From: Thermoplasmatales archaeon
GTDB lineage: Archaea > Thermoplasmatota > E2 > DHVEG-1
Direction: 5' to 3'
DNA: 64,000 nucleotides
Assembly (NCBI GenBank): GCA_030672305.1
Contig: DAOVGR010000014.1
Location: 1 to 64,000 of the forward strand
Both the position numbers and the translations under genes were made by a program. The notes beneath the pieces are model-generated. The model did no database searches. It was not told where the DNA came from and was given only the letters and a program-made list of their open reading frames with translations. Within the stretch, counting starts at the first letter, position 1; each line of letters opens with the position of its first letter. This document shows positions 51,688 through 61,291 of the stretch, piece after piece.

Positions 51688-53157
51688 ATGAGTTGGAATG
51701 GACCATTGAATAAAATTGATAATTATAGATTTGAGATTCCTTCTAGTTATAGAGGTGAACGAAATAACTTGGAGATGAAGACGTCTGCAGTAATTTATGC
51801 TGACGATAAAATGGTCCGCAATATTAGGGGTGATAATGCCCTTGAACAAGCTGCAAATGTCGCAACTCTTCCAGGAATTGTTGGGAAATCTTTAGCAATG
51901 CCAGATATTCATTGGGGTTATGGTTTTCCCATAGGGGGTGTTGCTGCAACCGATGCTGATGAAGGTGTTATTTCGCCTGGCGGAGTTGGTTTTGATATTA
52001 ACTGTGGTGTTAGACTTGTCAGGACAAATTTGCATATAAATGACCTAACTGAAGATAAAATCAAGAGTTTGGTTGATGAGATGTTCAAGAACGTCCCCTC
52101 GGGTCTTGGTTCAAAGGCCAAAATTAGATTTAGTAAAAACGAACTTAATGATGTATTAAGATTAGGGGCTAAATCTCCTGTAGAAAAAGGTTATGGATGG
52201 GAAGAAGATATTAAGTTCTTAGAGGAGAATGGCTGCCTGGATTATGCGGATACCTCGCATGTATCAGAAAAAGCAATTCAAAGAGGAATGTCTCAAGTTG
52301 GATCTCTAGGAGCCGGAAATCATTTTCTTGAAATACAAAAGGTAACAGAAATTTTTAATCCTGATGCCGCAAAAGTTTATGGGATAAACAATATTGGACA
52401 AATAACAATAATGATTCATACTGGTTCTAGAGGTTTTGGCCATCAGGTATGTACAGATCATCTTAGAGTTCTAGAACAAGCCGTTAGAAAGTACAATATC
52501 CGACTTCCTGACAGACAGCTAGCTTGTGCACCAGCAAAATCTATGGAAGGTCAATCATATTTGAAGGCAATGGCATGTGCAGCTAATTTTGCTTGGGCAA
52601 ATAGACAACTAATAGTTCATTGGATTAGGGAGTCCTTCGAAAGAGTTTTAAATAATAGTGCTGAAAATATGGATATGGGAATTGTATACGATGTATGCCA
52701 CAATATCGGAAAACTTGAAGAACATGAAATAGAAGGCAAAAAGAGAATGGTTTATGTCCATCGAAAAGGAGCGACTAGAGCATTTGGACCAGGAAAATCA
52801 GAAATCCCTTCTAAATATCGTGAAATTGGACAACCTGTATTAATTCCAGGAGATATGGGAACAGAAAGTTATCTTCTTCGTGGTACAAAAGAATCAGAGG
52901 AAACATTTGGGTCCACTTGCCATGGTGCAGGACGTGTATTATCAAGGCATCAGGCACTTAAGAAATGGCGTGGTGAGTACATAGTACAAGAACTAAAAAA
53001 CAGAGGTATATATGTTCACCCAGCAAGTTTTAAGGTTGCTGCTGAGGAAGCACCTGGCGCATATAAAGATATTAGAAATGTTGTTGATATAGCTCATGGG
53101 GCAGGTATATCTAAAAAAGTAGTAAAATTCGTTCCCTTAGGAGTTGTAAAAGGATGA
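51688..53157 (+). CDS. rtcB: RNA-splicing ligase RtcB
   Basis: MPDIHWGYGFPIGGVAATD, SPGGVGFDINCGVRLVRT, LGAGNHFLEIQ, HTGSRGFGHQVC, GSTCHGAGRVLSR. Confidence 0.98.
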   Translation: MSWNGPLNKIDNYRFEIPSSYRGERNNLEMKTSAVIYADDKMVRNIRGDNALEQAANVATLPGIVGKSLAMPDIHWGYGFPIGGVAATDADEGVISPGGVGFDINCGVRLVRTNLHINDLTEDKIKSLVDEMFKNVPSGLGSKAKIRFSKNELNDVLRLGAKSPVEKGYGWEEDIKFLEENGCLDYADTSHVSEKAIQRGMSQVGSLGAGNHFLEIQKVTEIFNPDAAKVYGINNIGQITIMIHTGSRGFGHQVCTDHLRVLEQAVRKYNIRLPDRQLACAPAKSMEGQSYLKAMACAANFAWANRQLIVHWIRESFERVLNNSAENMDMGIVYDVCHNIGKLEEHEIEGKKRMVYVHRKGATRAFGPGKSEIPSKYREIGQPVLIPGDMGTESYLLRGTKESEETFGSTCHGAGRVLSRHQALKKWRGEYIVQELKNRGIYVHPASFKVAAEEAPGAYKDIRNVVDIAHGAGISKKVVKFVPLGVVKG

Positions 53158-53202
53158 TAAAAATTTTACCAATTAATTTTAAATGCTTGAATGTATATTT
53201 AG

Positions 53203-53979
53203 GTGCAGAAGATGGTGATGCATTTGGAAGAAGTTGAGATATGTAATTTTGAAGACGTAGATCTTAAAGGGGCAACAGTAATTGCTGGCTTTCCCTCTAT
53301 TGGATTAGTTAGTACTATTGCAGCAAATTACCTTATTGATGCCTTAAATTTAACACAAATTGGTTGTGTTACATCCCCTCAATTTCCAGCATTATCAGTT
53401 GTTCACACTGGAGAACCTCTATCACCAGTTAGAATATATGCCGGTGATCAGGGATATCAAAAGAAAATTGTAGTATTTGTATCTGAGTTTAAACCTAAAC
53501 CTAATCTAATTAATTCTATTTCTGAGACAATTATGACTTGGGCAAACGAAAAAGATTGCAAACTACTTATTTCTCCAGAGGGAATGGTTGTTGAAGGTAA
53601 ATCTGGTGAGGGTGTAGAAGCAGTTGAGGCATATGCAATAGGATCAACTGAAAATGCCCGGTCAATGCTCCTTGAGAAAAAAATTGCACAGTTTAAAAAT
53701 GGAATAATTGCTGGTGTTTCAGGTGTTTTGTTAAATATTGGAAAACAGCAGGATTTTAACGTAATTTCAATTCTAGCAGAAGCGCATCCTAACTATCCTG
53801 ATGCTAAAGCGGCTGCCGCTGCAATAAATGTAATGGCGCTATTAATGGATATAGAAATTAATGTCACACCACTTTATGAGGAATCAGAACGTATTGAAAA
53901 ACAACTTCAGAAGTTCCATAAACAGGCTAAACCAATGGTTTCTGCAGGCCAAGCACCACAACCAAGCATGTACGGATAA
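53203..53979 (+). CDS. proteasome assembly chaperone (PAC2) family protein
   Basis: LKGATVIAGFPSIGLVSTIAANYLIDALNLTQIG; GVSGVLLNIG; AEAHPNYPDAKAAAAAI. Confidence 0.88.
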   Translation: MQKMVMHLEEVEICNFEDVDLKGATVIAGFPSIGLVSTIAANYLIDALNLTQIGCVTSPQFPALSVVHTGEPLSPVRIYAGDQGYQKKIVVFVSEFKPKPNLINSISETIMTWANEKDCKLLISPEGMVVEGKSGEGVEAVEAYAIGSTENARSMLLEKKIAQFKNGIIAGVSGVLLNIGKQQDFNVISILAEAHPNYPDAKAAAAAINVMALLMDIEINVTPLYEESERIEKQLQKFHKQAKPMVSAGQAPQPSMYG

Positions 53980-54047
53980 TTAAATTCTTTATTTTTCAAT
54001 CTGATAAAGAACTTTTTAATAGCTTATGCTATTGCCGATGTTGAACT

Positions 54048-54797
54048 ATGGTAGAAATACCCAAGAGTCACCCTAGATATTTATCACTGAAAACAAGAGA
54101 AAAAATTAAGCAAGCAATGAAGAAGGGATTGGTACATGAGACAGGATTAATTGCCCATGGGCGCGGAGAGGCCTTTGATTATTTAATTGGTGAAAAAACA
54201 ATACCTTCTGCTGAGGAAGCAGAAAAGGTAGCTGCTTCAACCTTGATTTGTGCAGAAAATCCAGTTATTTCTGTAAATGGAAACGTTGTTGCACTTACAG
54301 CAAAAGAAATCATAGAACTTGCAGAAATAATCCCTGCAAAACTTGAAGTTAATCTTTTTCATAGATCAGAGAAAAGAATAGAAAACCTTATTTTGGAGCT
54401 AAAAAAACAGGGGGCAAAAAAGGTCTATGGAGCATCAGCTAATGCTCAGATTTCAAGTTTAGAACATAACAGGAGCCTTTGTGATAAGGAAGGTATTTAT
54501 TCTGCAGATGTTGTTCTTGTTCCTCTTGAAGATGGTGACAGATGTGAAGCTCTAAAAGCTATGGGCAAATCTGTAATAGCAATTGATCTAAATCCTCTAT
54601 CAAGAACGGCAAGAACAGCAGATATTACAATTGTTGATAATGTGATAAGAGCAATTCCAAATATTAGTAAATGGGTTAAAAAACTAAAAAATGAAGATAT
54701 TGAAACTTTGAATAATATGGTTAAGTCTTGGAATAATAATAAAATGTTAAGAGATGTTTCTTCTTTCATTTCAAAAAGACTAAATTCATTGTTTTAA
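54048..54797 (+). CDS. 4-phosphopantoate--beta-alanine ligase
   Basis: IPKSHPRYLSLKTREKIKQAMKKGLVHETGLIAHGRGEAFDYLIGE; DLNPLSRTARTADITIVDN. Confidence 0.9.
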   Translation: MVEIPKSHPRYLSLKTREKIKQAMKKGLVHETGLIAHGRGEAFDYLIGEKTIPSAEEAEKVAASTLICAENPVISVNGNVVALTAKEIIELAEIIPAKLEVNLFHRSEKRIENLILELKKQGAKKVYGASANAQISSLEHNRSLCDKEGIYSADVVLVPLEDGDRCEALKAMGKSVIAIDLNPLSRTARTADITIVDNVIRAIPNISKWVKKLKNEDIETLNNMVKSWNNNKMLRDVSSFISKRLNSLF

Positions 54798-54810
54798 TTA
54801 TGGGTGGATT

Positions 54811-56118
54811 ATGGAATCTTTAAGAACTCATTATTCAATTGATGTGACTAGTAAGGAATATGGAAAAACTATATCTGTTGCTGGTTGGGTAGAAGATATT
54901 AGAAATATTGGTTCTATTGCTTTTATTATTCTCCGCGACAGAAAAGGAACTCTTCAGATTACTATTCTGAAAAAAGAGGACATAAAGATTTTTGAGGAAT
55001 TAGTTAATATTTCTCGTGAGTCTGTAATTTCTGTTGAAGGTCTTTGTAAAAAAAGTGATAAGGCTAGAAATGGCTATGAGGTTATTCCTCATAAAGTGAA
55101 TATTTTATCTACTGCTGAAACACCTTTACCATTAGGTGTTGTTGATAAAATAGAATCTGAACTTGAAACTCGTCTTGATAATCGGTTTATAGACCTCAGA
55201 AAACAGGAGATTCAGGCAATTTTCAAGATTAGAAATGAGATTATTGCAGCGGTACATGAGTATTTAAAAAAAGAGAATTTCATTGAGGTTCATACTCCAA
55301 ATATTATTGCTAGTTCCTCTGAAGGAGGAACCGATGTTTTCAAGCTTAAATATTTTGAAAAGGAAGCTTTTCTTGCACAATCTCCACAGTTATATAAACA
55401 GATGTTGATGTCCACAGGTCTTGATAGAGTCTATGAAATTGCATGGTATTTTAGAGCTGAGGAGCATAATACCCGTAGACACCTGAATGAGTCAACAGCT
55501 GTAGATTTAGAAATGGCCTTTATCAAAGACGAAGAAGATGTAATGAAAATCCTTGAAAACCTTGTTTTTTCTATGTGGAAAAGAGCATGTGATTGTAAGG
55601 AAGAACTTGATGTTTTAAAACAGAAAATTGAGGTACCAAAACTTCCCTTTAAAAGAGTAAAATATGATGAGGTTATTGATAAACTAAATAATAATGATTG
55701 TGACCTTAAATGGGGAGCTGATCTTGGATCTGAGGAAGAGAAACTCTTAGGAAAAATTATGAAAAAGGAGGGGCATGAATTCTATTTTATCACGAAATAT
55801 CCAATAGAGGCTAAACCCTTCTATACAATGCCTCAAGAAAGTAAATATTCCCGGGGTTTTGATCTAGAATGTAAAGGTGTAGAGATTGCATCAGGTAGTC
55901 AACGTATCCATGATGTTGAACTATTAACAGATAGAATTAAAGCATGTAACCTTAATCCAAATGATTTCAAATCATATCTTAAAGCTTTCAGATTTGGTAT
56001 GCCTCCGCATGGTGGTTTTGGATTTGGAATAGAGCGATTTTTGATGAATCTACTCGATATCAGAAATATTAGAGAATGTATTTTATTTCCAAGAGATAGA
56101 ACAAGACTTACACCGTAA
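54811..56118 (+). CDS. aspS: aspartyl-tRNA(Asp/Asn) synthetase, archaeal type
   Basis: OB fold then FIEVHTPNIIASSSEGGTDVFKLKYFEKEAFLAQSPQLYKQ; GGFGFGIERFLMNLL. Confidence 0.97.
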   Translation: MESLRTHYSIDVTSKEYGKTISVAGWVEDIRNIGSIAFIILRDRKGTLQITILKKEDIKIFEELVNISRESVISVEGLCKKSDKARNGYEVIPHKVNILSTAETPLPLGVVDKIESELETRLDNRFIDLRKQEIQAIFKIRNEIIAAVHEYLKKENFIEVHTPNIIASSSEGGTDVFKLKYFEKEAFLAQSPQLYKQMLMSTGLDRVYEIAWYFRAEEHNTRRHLNESTAVDLEMAFIKDEEDVMKILENLVFSMWKRACDCKEELDVLKQKIEVPKLPFKRVKYDEVIDKLNNNDCDLKWGADLGSEEEKLLGKIMKKEGHEFYFITKYPIEAKPFYTMPQESKYSRGFDLECKGVEIASGSQRIHDVELLTDRIKACNLNPNDFKSYLKAFRFGMPPHGGFGFGIERFLMNLLDIRNIRECILFPRDRTRLTP

Positions 56119-56189
56119 ATGTTATAAGTTAAAATTAGTTGGCGTCTAGATAGTATAGAATATCAATAAAAAATACAAGGTGAGGGAAA

Positions 56190-56786
56190 ATGAGAAGTAT
56201 AAATGAAGCAAAGGCTTTTGGAGGAATTGGAGCACTTTTAATGCTAATTGGAACATTTACTAATGGAGGTCCTATTCTCTGGATTTTAGGTCTTGTGTTT
56301 ATATTCATTGCTGTTAAAGCAATTTCAAAAATAACTAAGGATGAAGACGTTTATAGTAATTATCTAATGTATTTCATATTCAGTATTCTTGCTATTATTG
56401 CAATAGTAATCATATTGGGTATTGCTTTTGGAGTTGCAGGTGGATTTTCATGGGTTAATGAAGTATCAAAACTACAACCAAACGATATTACTGATCTTAA
56501 TATGTTTTGGGACTTATTTGGTGATATGATAGTTGGTGCTATTGTAGCATTAGTTGTTGGTTGGGTCTTAGTAATAATATCTGCTTTATATTTAAGAAAA
56601 TGTTATAATAGTATAGCTGAACATACAAAAGTAGATTTATTTAAAACAACAGGAAAATGGTATTTCCTTGGAGCAATTACTTCCATAATTTTAATTGGAA
56701 TTATCATTTTATTTATTGCAAAATCAATGGAAATTGTAGCATTTTTCTCTTTGCCAGATAAGCTTTCAACCCCAAAAGAATCTTAG
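56190..56786 (+). CDS. DUF996-like membrane protein
   Basis: EAKAFGGIGALLMLIG..; multiple TM helices. Confidence 0.8.
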   Translation: MRSINEAKAFGGIGALLMLIGTFTNGGPILWILGLVFIFIAVKAISKITKDEDVYSNYLMYFIFSILAIIAIVIILGIAFGVAGGFSWVNEVSKLQPNDITDLNMFWDLFGDMIVGAIVALVVGWVLVIISALYLRKCYNSIAEHTKVDLFKTTGKWYFLGAITSIILIGIIILFIAKSMEIVAFFSLPDKLSTPKES

Positions 56787-56930
56787 AAGAATCTTTATCT
56801 CATTTTTTTTTTATTTTTTTCTATACTTTCAATTATCCTAGCTTAATCTTATAAACAAAAGGTTTGAATACCATAAACTTATGAGGAAAAAGACAGATAA
56901 AAAGAACCTTGATAGTTTTGGGGGGCAGCT

Positions 56931-59756
56931 TTGAAAGATATTACAATAAAGGGAGCTAGAGAACATAATCTTAAAAATATTAACTTAGTAATCCCTAGAG
57001 ATAAGTTTATTGTAATTACTGGAATATCTGGTTCTGGAAAATCAACTCTTGCATTTGATACTATATATGCAGAAGGGCAACGCCGTTATGTTGAATCACT
57101 TTCTGCTTATGCAAGACAGTTTTTAGGACTGATGCATAAACCTGATGTTGATAGCATTGAAGGTCTTTCTCCTGCAATTTCAATTGAGCAAAAATCAACA
57201 AGTAAAAATCCACGTAGTACTGTAGGAACTATTACAGAAATATATGATTACCTTAGACTTCTTTATGCAAGGGCTGGTACTCCTTATTGCCCAGAACATA
57301 ATTTAAAAATTGAATCTCAATCTCCTGAAAAAATTTCAAAAAGAATTGGTGAAGATTTTAAAGGTATGATAACAATTCTTTCCCCTATTATTCGACAGAA
57401 AAAGGGAACATATGAACAACTTTTTACAGATTTAAATAAAGAAGGTTGGACAAAAGTACGTGTTGATAAAGCTATATATCGAACAGATGAGACAATAACC
57501 TTGGACAGATACAAAAAGCATGATATTGAAATCGTAATTGATAGGTTTAAAAATGAAGATAAAACAAGACTTGCTGAAGCAACTGAAAATTCCTTAAAAA
57601 AATCAGATGGATTAGTTATCGTTCTAGATAAAAAAGGAAATGAAAAATTGTATTCTTCAAAAATGGCTTGCCCAAAGTGTGGAATGGTTTTTGAAGAACT
57701 TCAACCACGTATGTTTTCATTTAATAGTCCATTTGGAGCCTGTGAAAAATGTCATGGTCTTGGAATTAGAATGGACTTTGATCCAAATCTTATAATTCCT
57801 GATAAGGAGCTATCAATTGCAGATGGAGCTATAAAACTTTATAGAAATGCAATTGATGGCTGGCGGATTAAATTTTTAGGTTCAGTTGCCAAACATTTTG
57901 GTTTCGATATATTCACTCCAATTGCAGATCTTAATGAGGAGCAATATGATGTTTTAATGTATGGTTCTCCTGAAAAAATACATTTTAACATGACCTCTAG
58001 TACCAAAGATGCTCAATGGTCAGGAATGAGTTCTTGGGAAGGATTCATACCTCAATCTGAAAGACTTTATAAACAAACTGAATCTGAATATCGCAGAAGA
58101 GAGCTTGAAAGATTCATGAGGATTTCACCATGTCCAGTTTGTAATGGTAAAAGACTCAAACAAAAAGTGTTATCAGTAAAGATTACTGATAAATCAATAA
58201 TTGATTTAACAGATATGTCAATAAAACAAGCTATAATATTTTTCAAGACATTGATACTATCAAAAAAACAAGAGGAAATTGCATGGCAGATCTTAAAAGA
58301 AATAAAGGTTCGGCTTGATTTTCTTGACAAGGTTGGACTTAACTATTTAACCCTATCAAGAAGCTCTGGTACTCTTTCAGGAGGGGAAGCGCAAAGAATT
58401 AGACTTGCGACCCAGATTGGATCTAATTTGATGGGTGTTGTATATATTCTTGATGAACCCTCAATAGGACTTCATCAAAAGGATAATAAAAAACTAATTG
58501 ACACACTCTATAAGCTAAGAGATCTTGGAAATACTCTAATTGTTGTCGAGCATGATGAAGAAACAATTCGTCATGCTGATTACGTTGTGGATTTAGGACC
58601 TGGTGCTGGTCTTCATGGTGGGAAAATTATTGCTAAAGGAACTCCAGAAGAAATTGAAAAGCATCCTACATCATTAACAGGTAAATATTTGTCCGGAAAG
58701 CTTCAAATTCCGCTTCCAAAAAGTAGAAGAACATCAGATAAATTTTTACACATCTTTGGTTGTAGAGAACACAATCTAAAAAATGTAAATGTTCAAATCC
58801 CAATTGGTGTCTTAACCCTTATTACAGGTGTCTCTGGAAGTGGAAAATCAACTCTTGTTTATGATATTTTATTTAGAGGTCTTATGAGGAAAATCCATAA
58901 TTCTAAACAAAATCCTGGAGATCATGATGCTATTGTTTTTGATGAGAAAATCGATAAAGTAATTGTTATTGATCAAAGTCCAATTGGAAAGACTCCTCGC
59001 AGTAATCCTGCTACTTATACCAAGGTTTTAGATGAAATTAGAAAACTTTTTTCAAAAACACCCGAAGCAAAAAGACGTGGTTATAAACCTGGTAGATTTT
59101 CTTTCAATGTTAAAGGTGGAAGATGTGAAGCATGCCAGGGCGATGGTCTAATAAAAATTGAAATGAACTTTTTACCTGACATTTACATAGAGTGTGAGGA
59201 ATGCAAGGGAAAAAGATACAACAGTGAAACCCTTGAAGTAAAATTTAAGAGCAACTCAATTGCAGATATACTTAATATGAGTGTTGAAGAGGCTCTTGGT
59301 CTTTTCCAAAATATTCCATTTATTAAAAGAAAACTTGAAACTTTATCACAAGTTGGACTTAATTATATTAAGCTTGGACAGAGCTCAACAACACTAAGTG
59401 GAGGAGAGGCTCAAAGAATAAAACTTACAAGGGAACTTTCTAAAAAAAGCACAGGACGAACCATTTATCTTTTGGATGAACCAACAACAGGTCTTCATTT
59501 TCATGATGTAAAAAAGTTAATCGATGTGTTGAATAGTCTTGTTGATAAAGGAAATACCGTAGTAGTTATTGAGCATAATCCAGATGTAATTAAATCTGCA
59601 GATAACATAATTGATCTAGGTCCTGAAGGTGGTGACCTTGGAGGTAAAATTATTGCAAGTGGAACACCTGAAGAGGTTTCACAAAATTCTAAAAGTTATA
59701 CTGGTGAGATTCTGAAACCATTTTTTAAGGATAAGGAAAAATGTTTGACACAATGA
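56931..59756 (+). CDS. uvrA: excinuclease ABC subunit A
   Basis: ITGISGSGKSTLAFDTIYAEGQRRYVESLSAYARQFL, two ABC signatures, CxxC zinc motifs; TTG start. Confidence 0.98.
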   Translation: MKDITIKGAREHNLKNINLVIPRDKFIVITGISGSGKSTLAFDTIYAEGQRRYVESLSAYARQFLGLMHKPDVDSIEGLSPAISIEQKSTSKNPRSTVGTITEIYDYLRLLYARAGTPYCPEHNLKIESQSPEKISKRIGEDFKGMITILSPIIRQKKGTYEQLFTDLNKEGWTKVRVDKAIYRTDETITLDRYKKHDIEIVIDRFKNEDKTRLAEATENSLKKSDGLVIVLDKKGNEKLYSSKMACPKCGMVFEELQPRMFSFNSPFGACEKCHGLGIRMDFDPNLIIPDKELSIADGAIKLYRNAIDGWRIKFLGSVAKHFGFDIFTPIADLNEEQYDVLMYGSPEKIHFNMTSSTKDAQWSGMSSWEGFIPQSERLYKQTESEYRRRELERFMRISPCPVCNGKRLKQKVLSVKITDKSIIDLTDMSIKQAIIFFKTLILSKKQEEIAWQILKEIKVRLDFLDKVGLNYLTLSRSSGTLSGGEAQRIRLATQIGSNLMGVVYILDEPSIGLHQKDNKKLIDTLYKLRDLGNTLIVVEHDEETIRHADYVVDLGPGAGLHGGKIIAKGTPEEIEKHPTSLTGKYLSGKLQIPLPKSRRTSDKFLHIFGCREHNLKNVNVQIPIGVLTLITGVSGSGKSTLVYDILFRGLMRKIHNSKQNPGDHDAIVFDEKIDKVIVIDQSPIGKTPRSNPATYTKVLDEIRKLFSKTPEAKRRGYKPGRFSFNVKGGRCEACQGDGLIKIEMNFLPDIYIECEECKGKRYNSETLEVKFKSNSIADILNMSVEEALGLFQNIPFIKRKLETLSQVGLNYIKLGQSSTTLSGGEAQRIKLTRELSKKSTGRTIYLLDEPTTGLHFHDVKKLIDVLNSLVDKGNTVVVIEHNPDVIKSADNIIDLGPEGGDLGGKIIASGTPEEVSQNSKSYTGEILKPFFKDKEKCLTQ

Positions 59757-61291
59757 ATCTACCAAATGAACCTGGATGTTATCTTTTCAAAGATAAAAAT
59801 GAAAATGTGATCTATGTTGGAAAGGCAAAGAATCTTAAAAAAAGAATTAAGCAATATAGCAAGAAAAATGATTTTGATATTAAAACTCAATCAATGCTCA
59901 ATTACATAAAATCAGTTGATTTTGTCGCAACTGATAATGAAGTTGAAGCATTAATTCTTGAAAATACCTTAATTAAGAAATATCAACCAAAATACAATAT
60001 TAGATTAAAAGATGCAAAGACACATTCATATATCCTTTTAACCGATGAAAAATATCCTCGGATTTTAATCGCTAGACAAAAAAACGAAAAGGGTAAATAT
60101 TTTGGACCATTTGTATCTGCGACTGAACGCGATTATGTCTTACGATTTCTAAAAAAAACGTTTTTAATAAGGTCTTGCAAAAGACTTCCTAAAAAAGCAT
60201 GTTTAAGATATCATATTAACCTTTGTGAAGCACCATGTATAGGTCTTATTTCTCAAAAAGATTATGAAAATAAAATTGAAAATGTAAAACTTATTCTAAC
60301 TGGTCATACAGATAAACTTATCAAAAAATTAAAGACAGATATGAAATCTTTTTCAAACAATAATTATTTTGAAAGTGCACTAAAAATACGAAATCAGATA
60401 ACTGCTATTGAACATCTTAATGAACGTCAAAATATGCAGCGTGAGAAAAAATATAATGAGGATATTATAAACTATGAAATAAAAGATGATAAAGTGTATC
60501 TCATGCTTTTTAATATCTATAAGGGAACTCTCAATAATAAAGTTGATTTTGTTTTTGATTATAATTCTGATTTTCTTGAGGAGTTCATTGTTCAATATTA
60601 TTCAGATAGTCCTGTTCCAAAGGACCTTATCTTACCAATAAAACTGTCTGATTCAATAGCAACTTTTCTTGAAAATTTGAAAGGAAGTAAAGTAAAAATA
60701 ATCAAACCTGAGAAAGGGGAGAAAAGACAACTTTTAAATCTTGTTTTGAAAAATATTGAAATTACATTTTTTGCAGATATTGACAAGGTTGAAACCTTAA
60801 AAACTAAATTAAATCTTCAGGAAAATCCAAATGTAATCGAATGTTTTGATATCTCTCATTTGTCTGGTACTTCTACTGCTGGTTCAATGGTTCAATTCAG
60901 AAATGGTAAACCTGATAAGAGCAATTATCGAAGATTTAAAATTCGAAGTGTTGAAGGAATTGATGATACAGCAGCAATTGCTGAAGTGGTTAGACGAAGA
61001 TATTTCAGGCTTAAATCCGAGGATGCGGATCTACCTGATTTAATAATTATCGATGGAGGTAGAGGTCAATTAAACTTTTCTCTTCAGGAACTTGTTAAAC
61101 TTGATTTAAAAATACCAATAATTTCCATTGCAAAACAATTTGAAGAAATCTATCTTCCAGGTAGAATACTACCATTAAGAATATCAAAAAAAGACAAAGC
61201 ACTTCAATTCATACAAGAAATAAGGGATGAGGCTCATCGTTTTGCAATAAAATATAATCGTCTTCTACGTAAAAAAGAGTTGATTTCATGA
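59753..61291 (+). CDS. uvrC: excinuclease ABC subunit C (lacking C-terminal HhH domain)
   Basis: GIY-YIG region PGCYLFKDKNENVIYVGKAKNLKKRI; VIECFDISHLSGTSTAGSMV; ends IRDEAHRFAIKYNRLLRKKELIS. Confidence 0.96.
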   Translation: MNLPNEPGCYLFKDKNENVIYVGKAKNLKKRIKQYSKKNDFDIKTQSMLNYIKSVDFVATDNEVEALILENTLIKKYQPKYNIRLKDAKTHSYILLTDEKYPRILIARQKNEKGKYFGPFVSATERDYVLRFLKKTFLIRSCKRLPKKACLRYHINLCEAPCIGLISQKDYENKIENVKLILTGHTDKLIKKLKTDMKSFSNNNYFESALKIRNQITAIEHLNERQNMQREKKYNEDIINYEIKDDKVYLMLFNIYKGTLNNKVDFVFDYNSDFLEEFIVQYYSDSPVPKDLILPIKLSDSIATFLENLKGSKVKIIKPEKGEKRQLLNLVLKNIEITFFADIDKVETLKTKLNLQENPNVIECFDISHLSGTSTAGSMVQFRNGKPDKSNYRRFKIRSVEGIDDTAAIAEVVRRRYFRLKSEDADLPDLIIIDGGRGQLNFSLQELVKLDLKIPIISIAKQFEEIYLPGRILPLRISKKDKALQFIQEIRDEAHRFAIKYNRLLRKKELIS

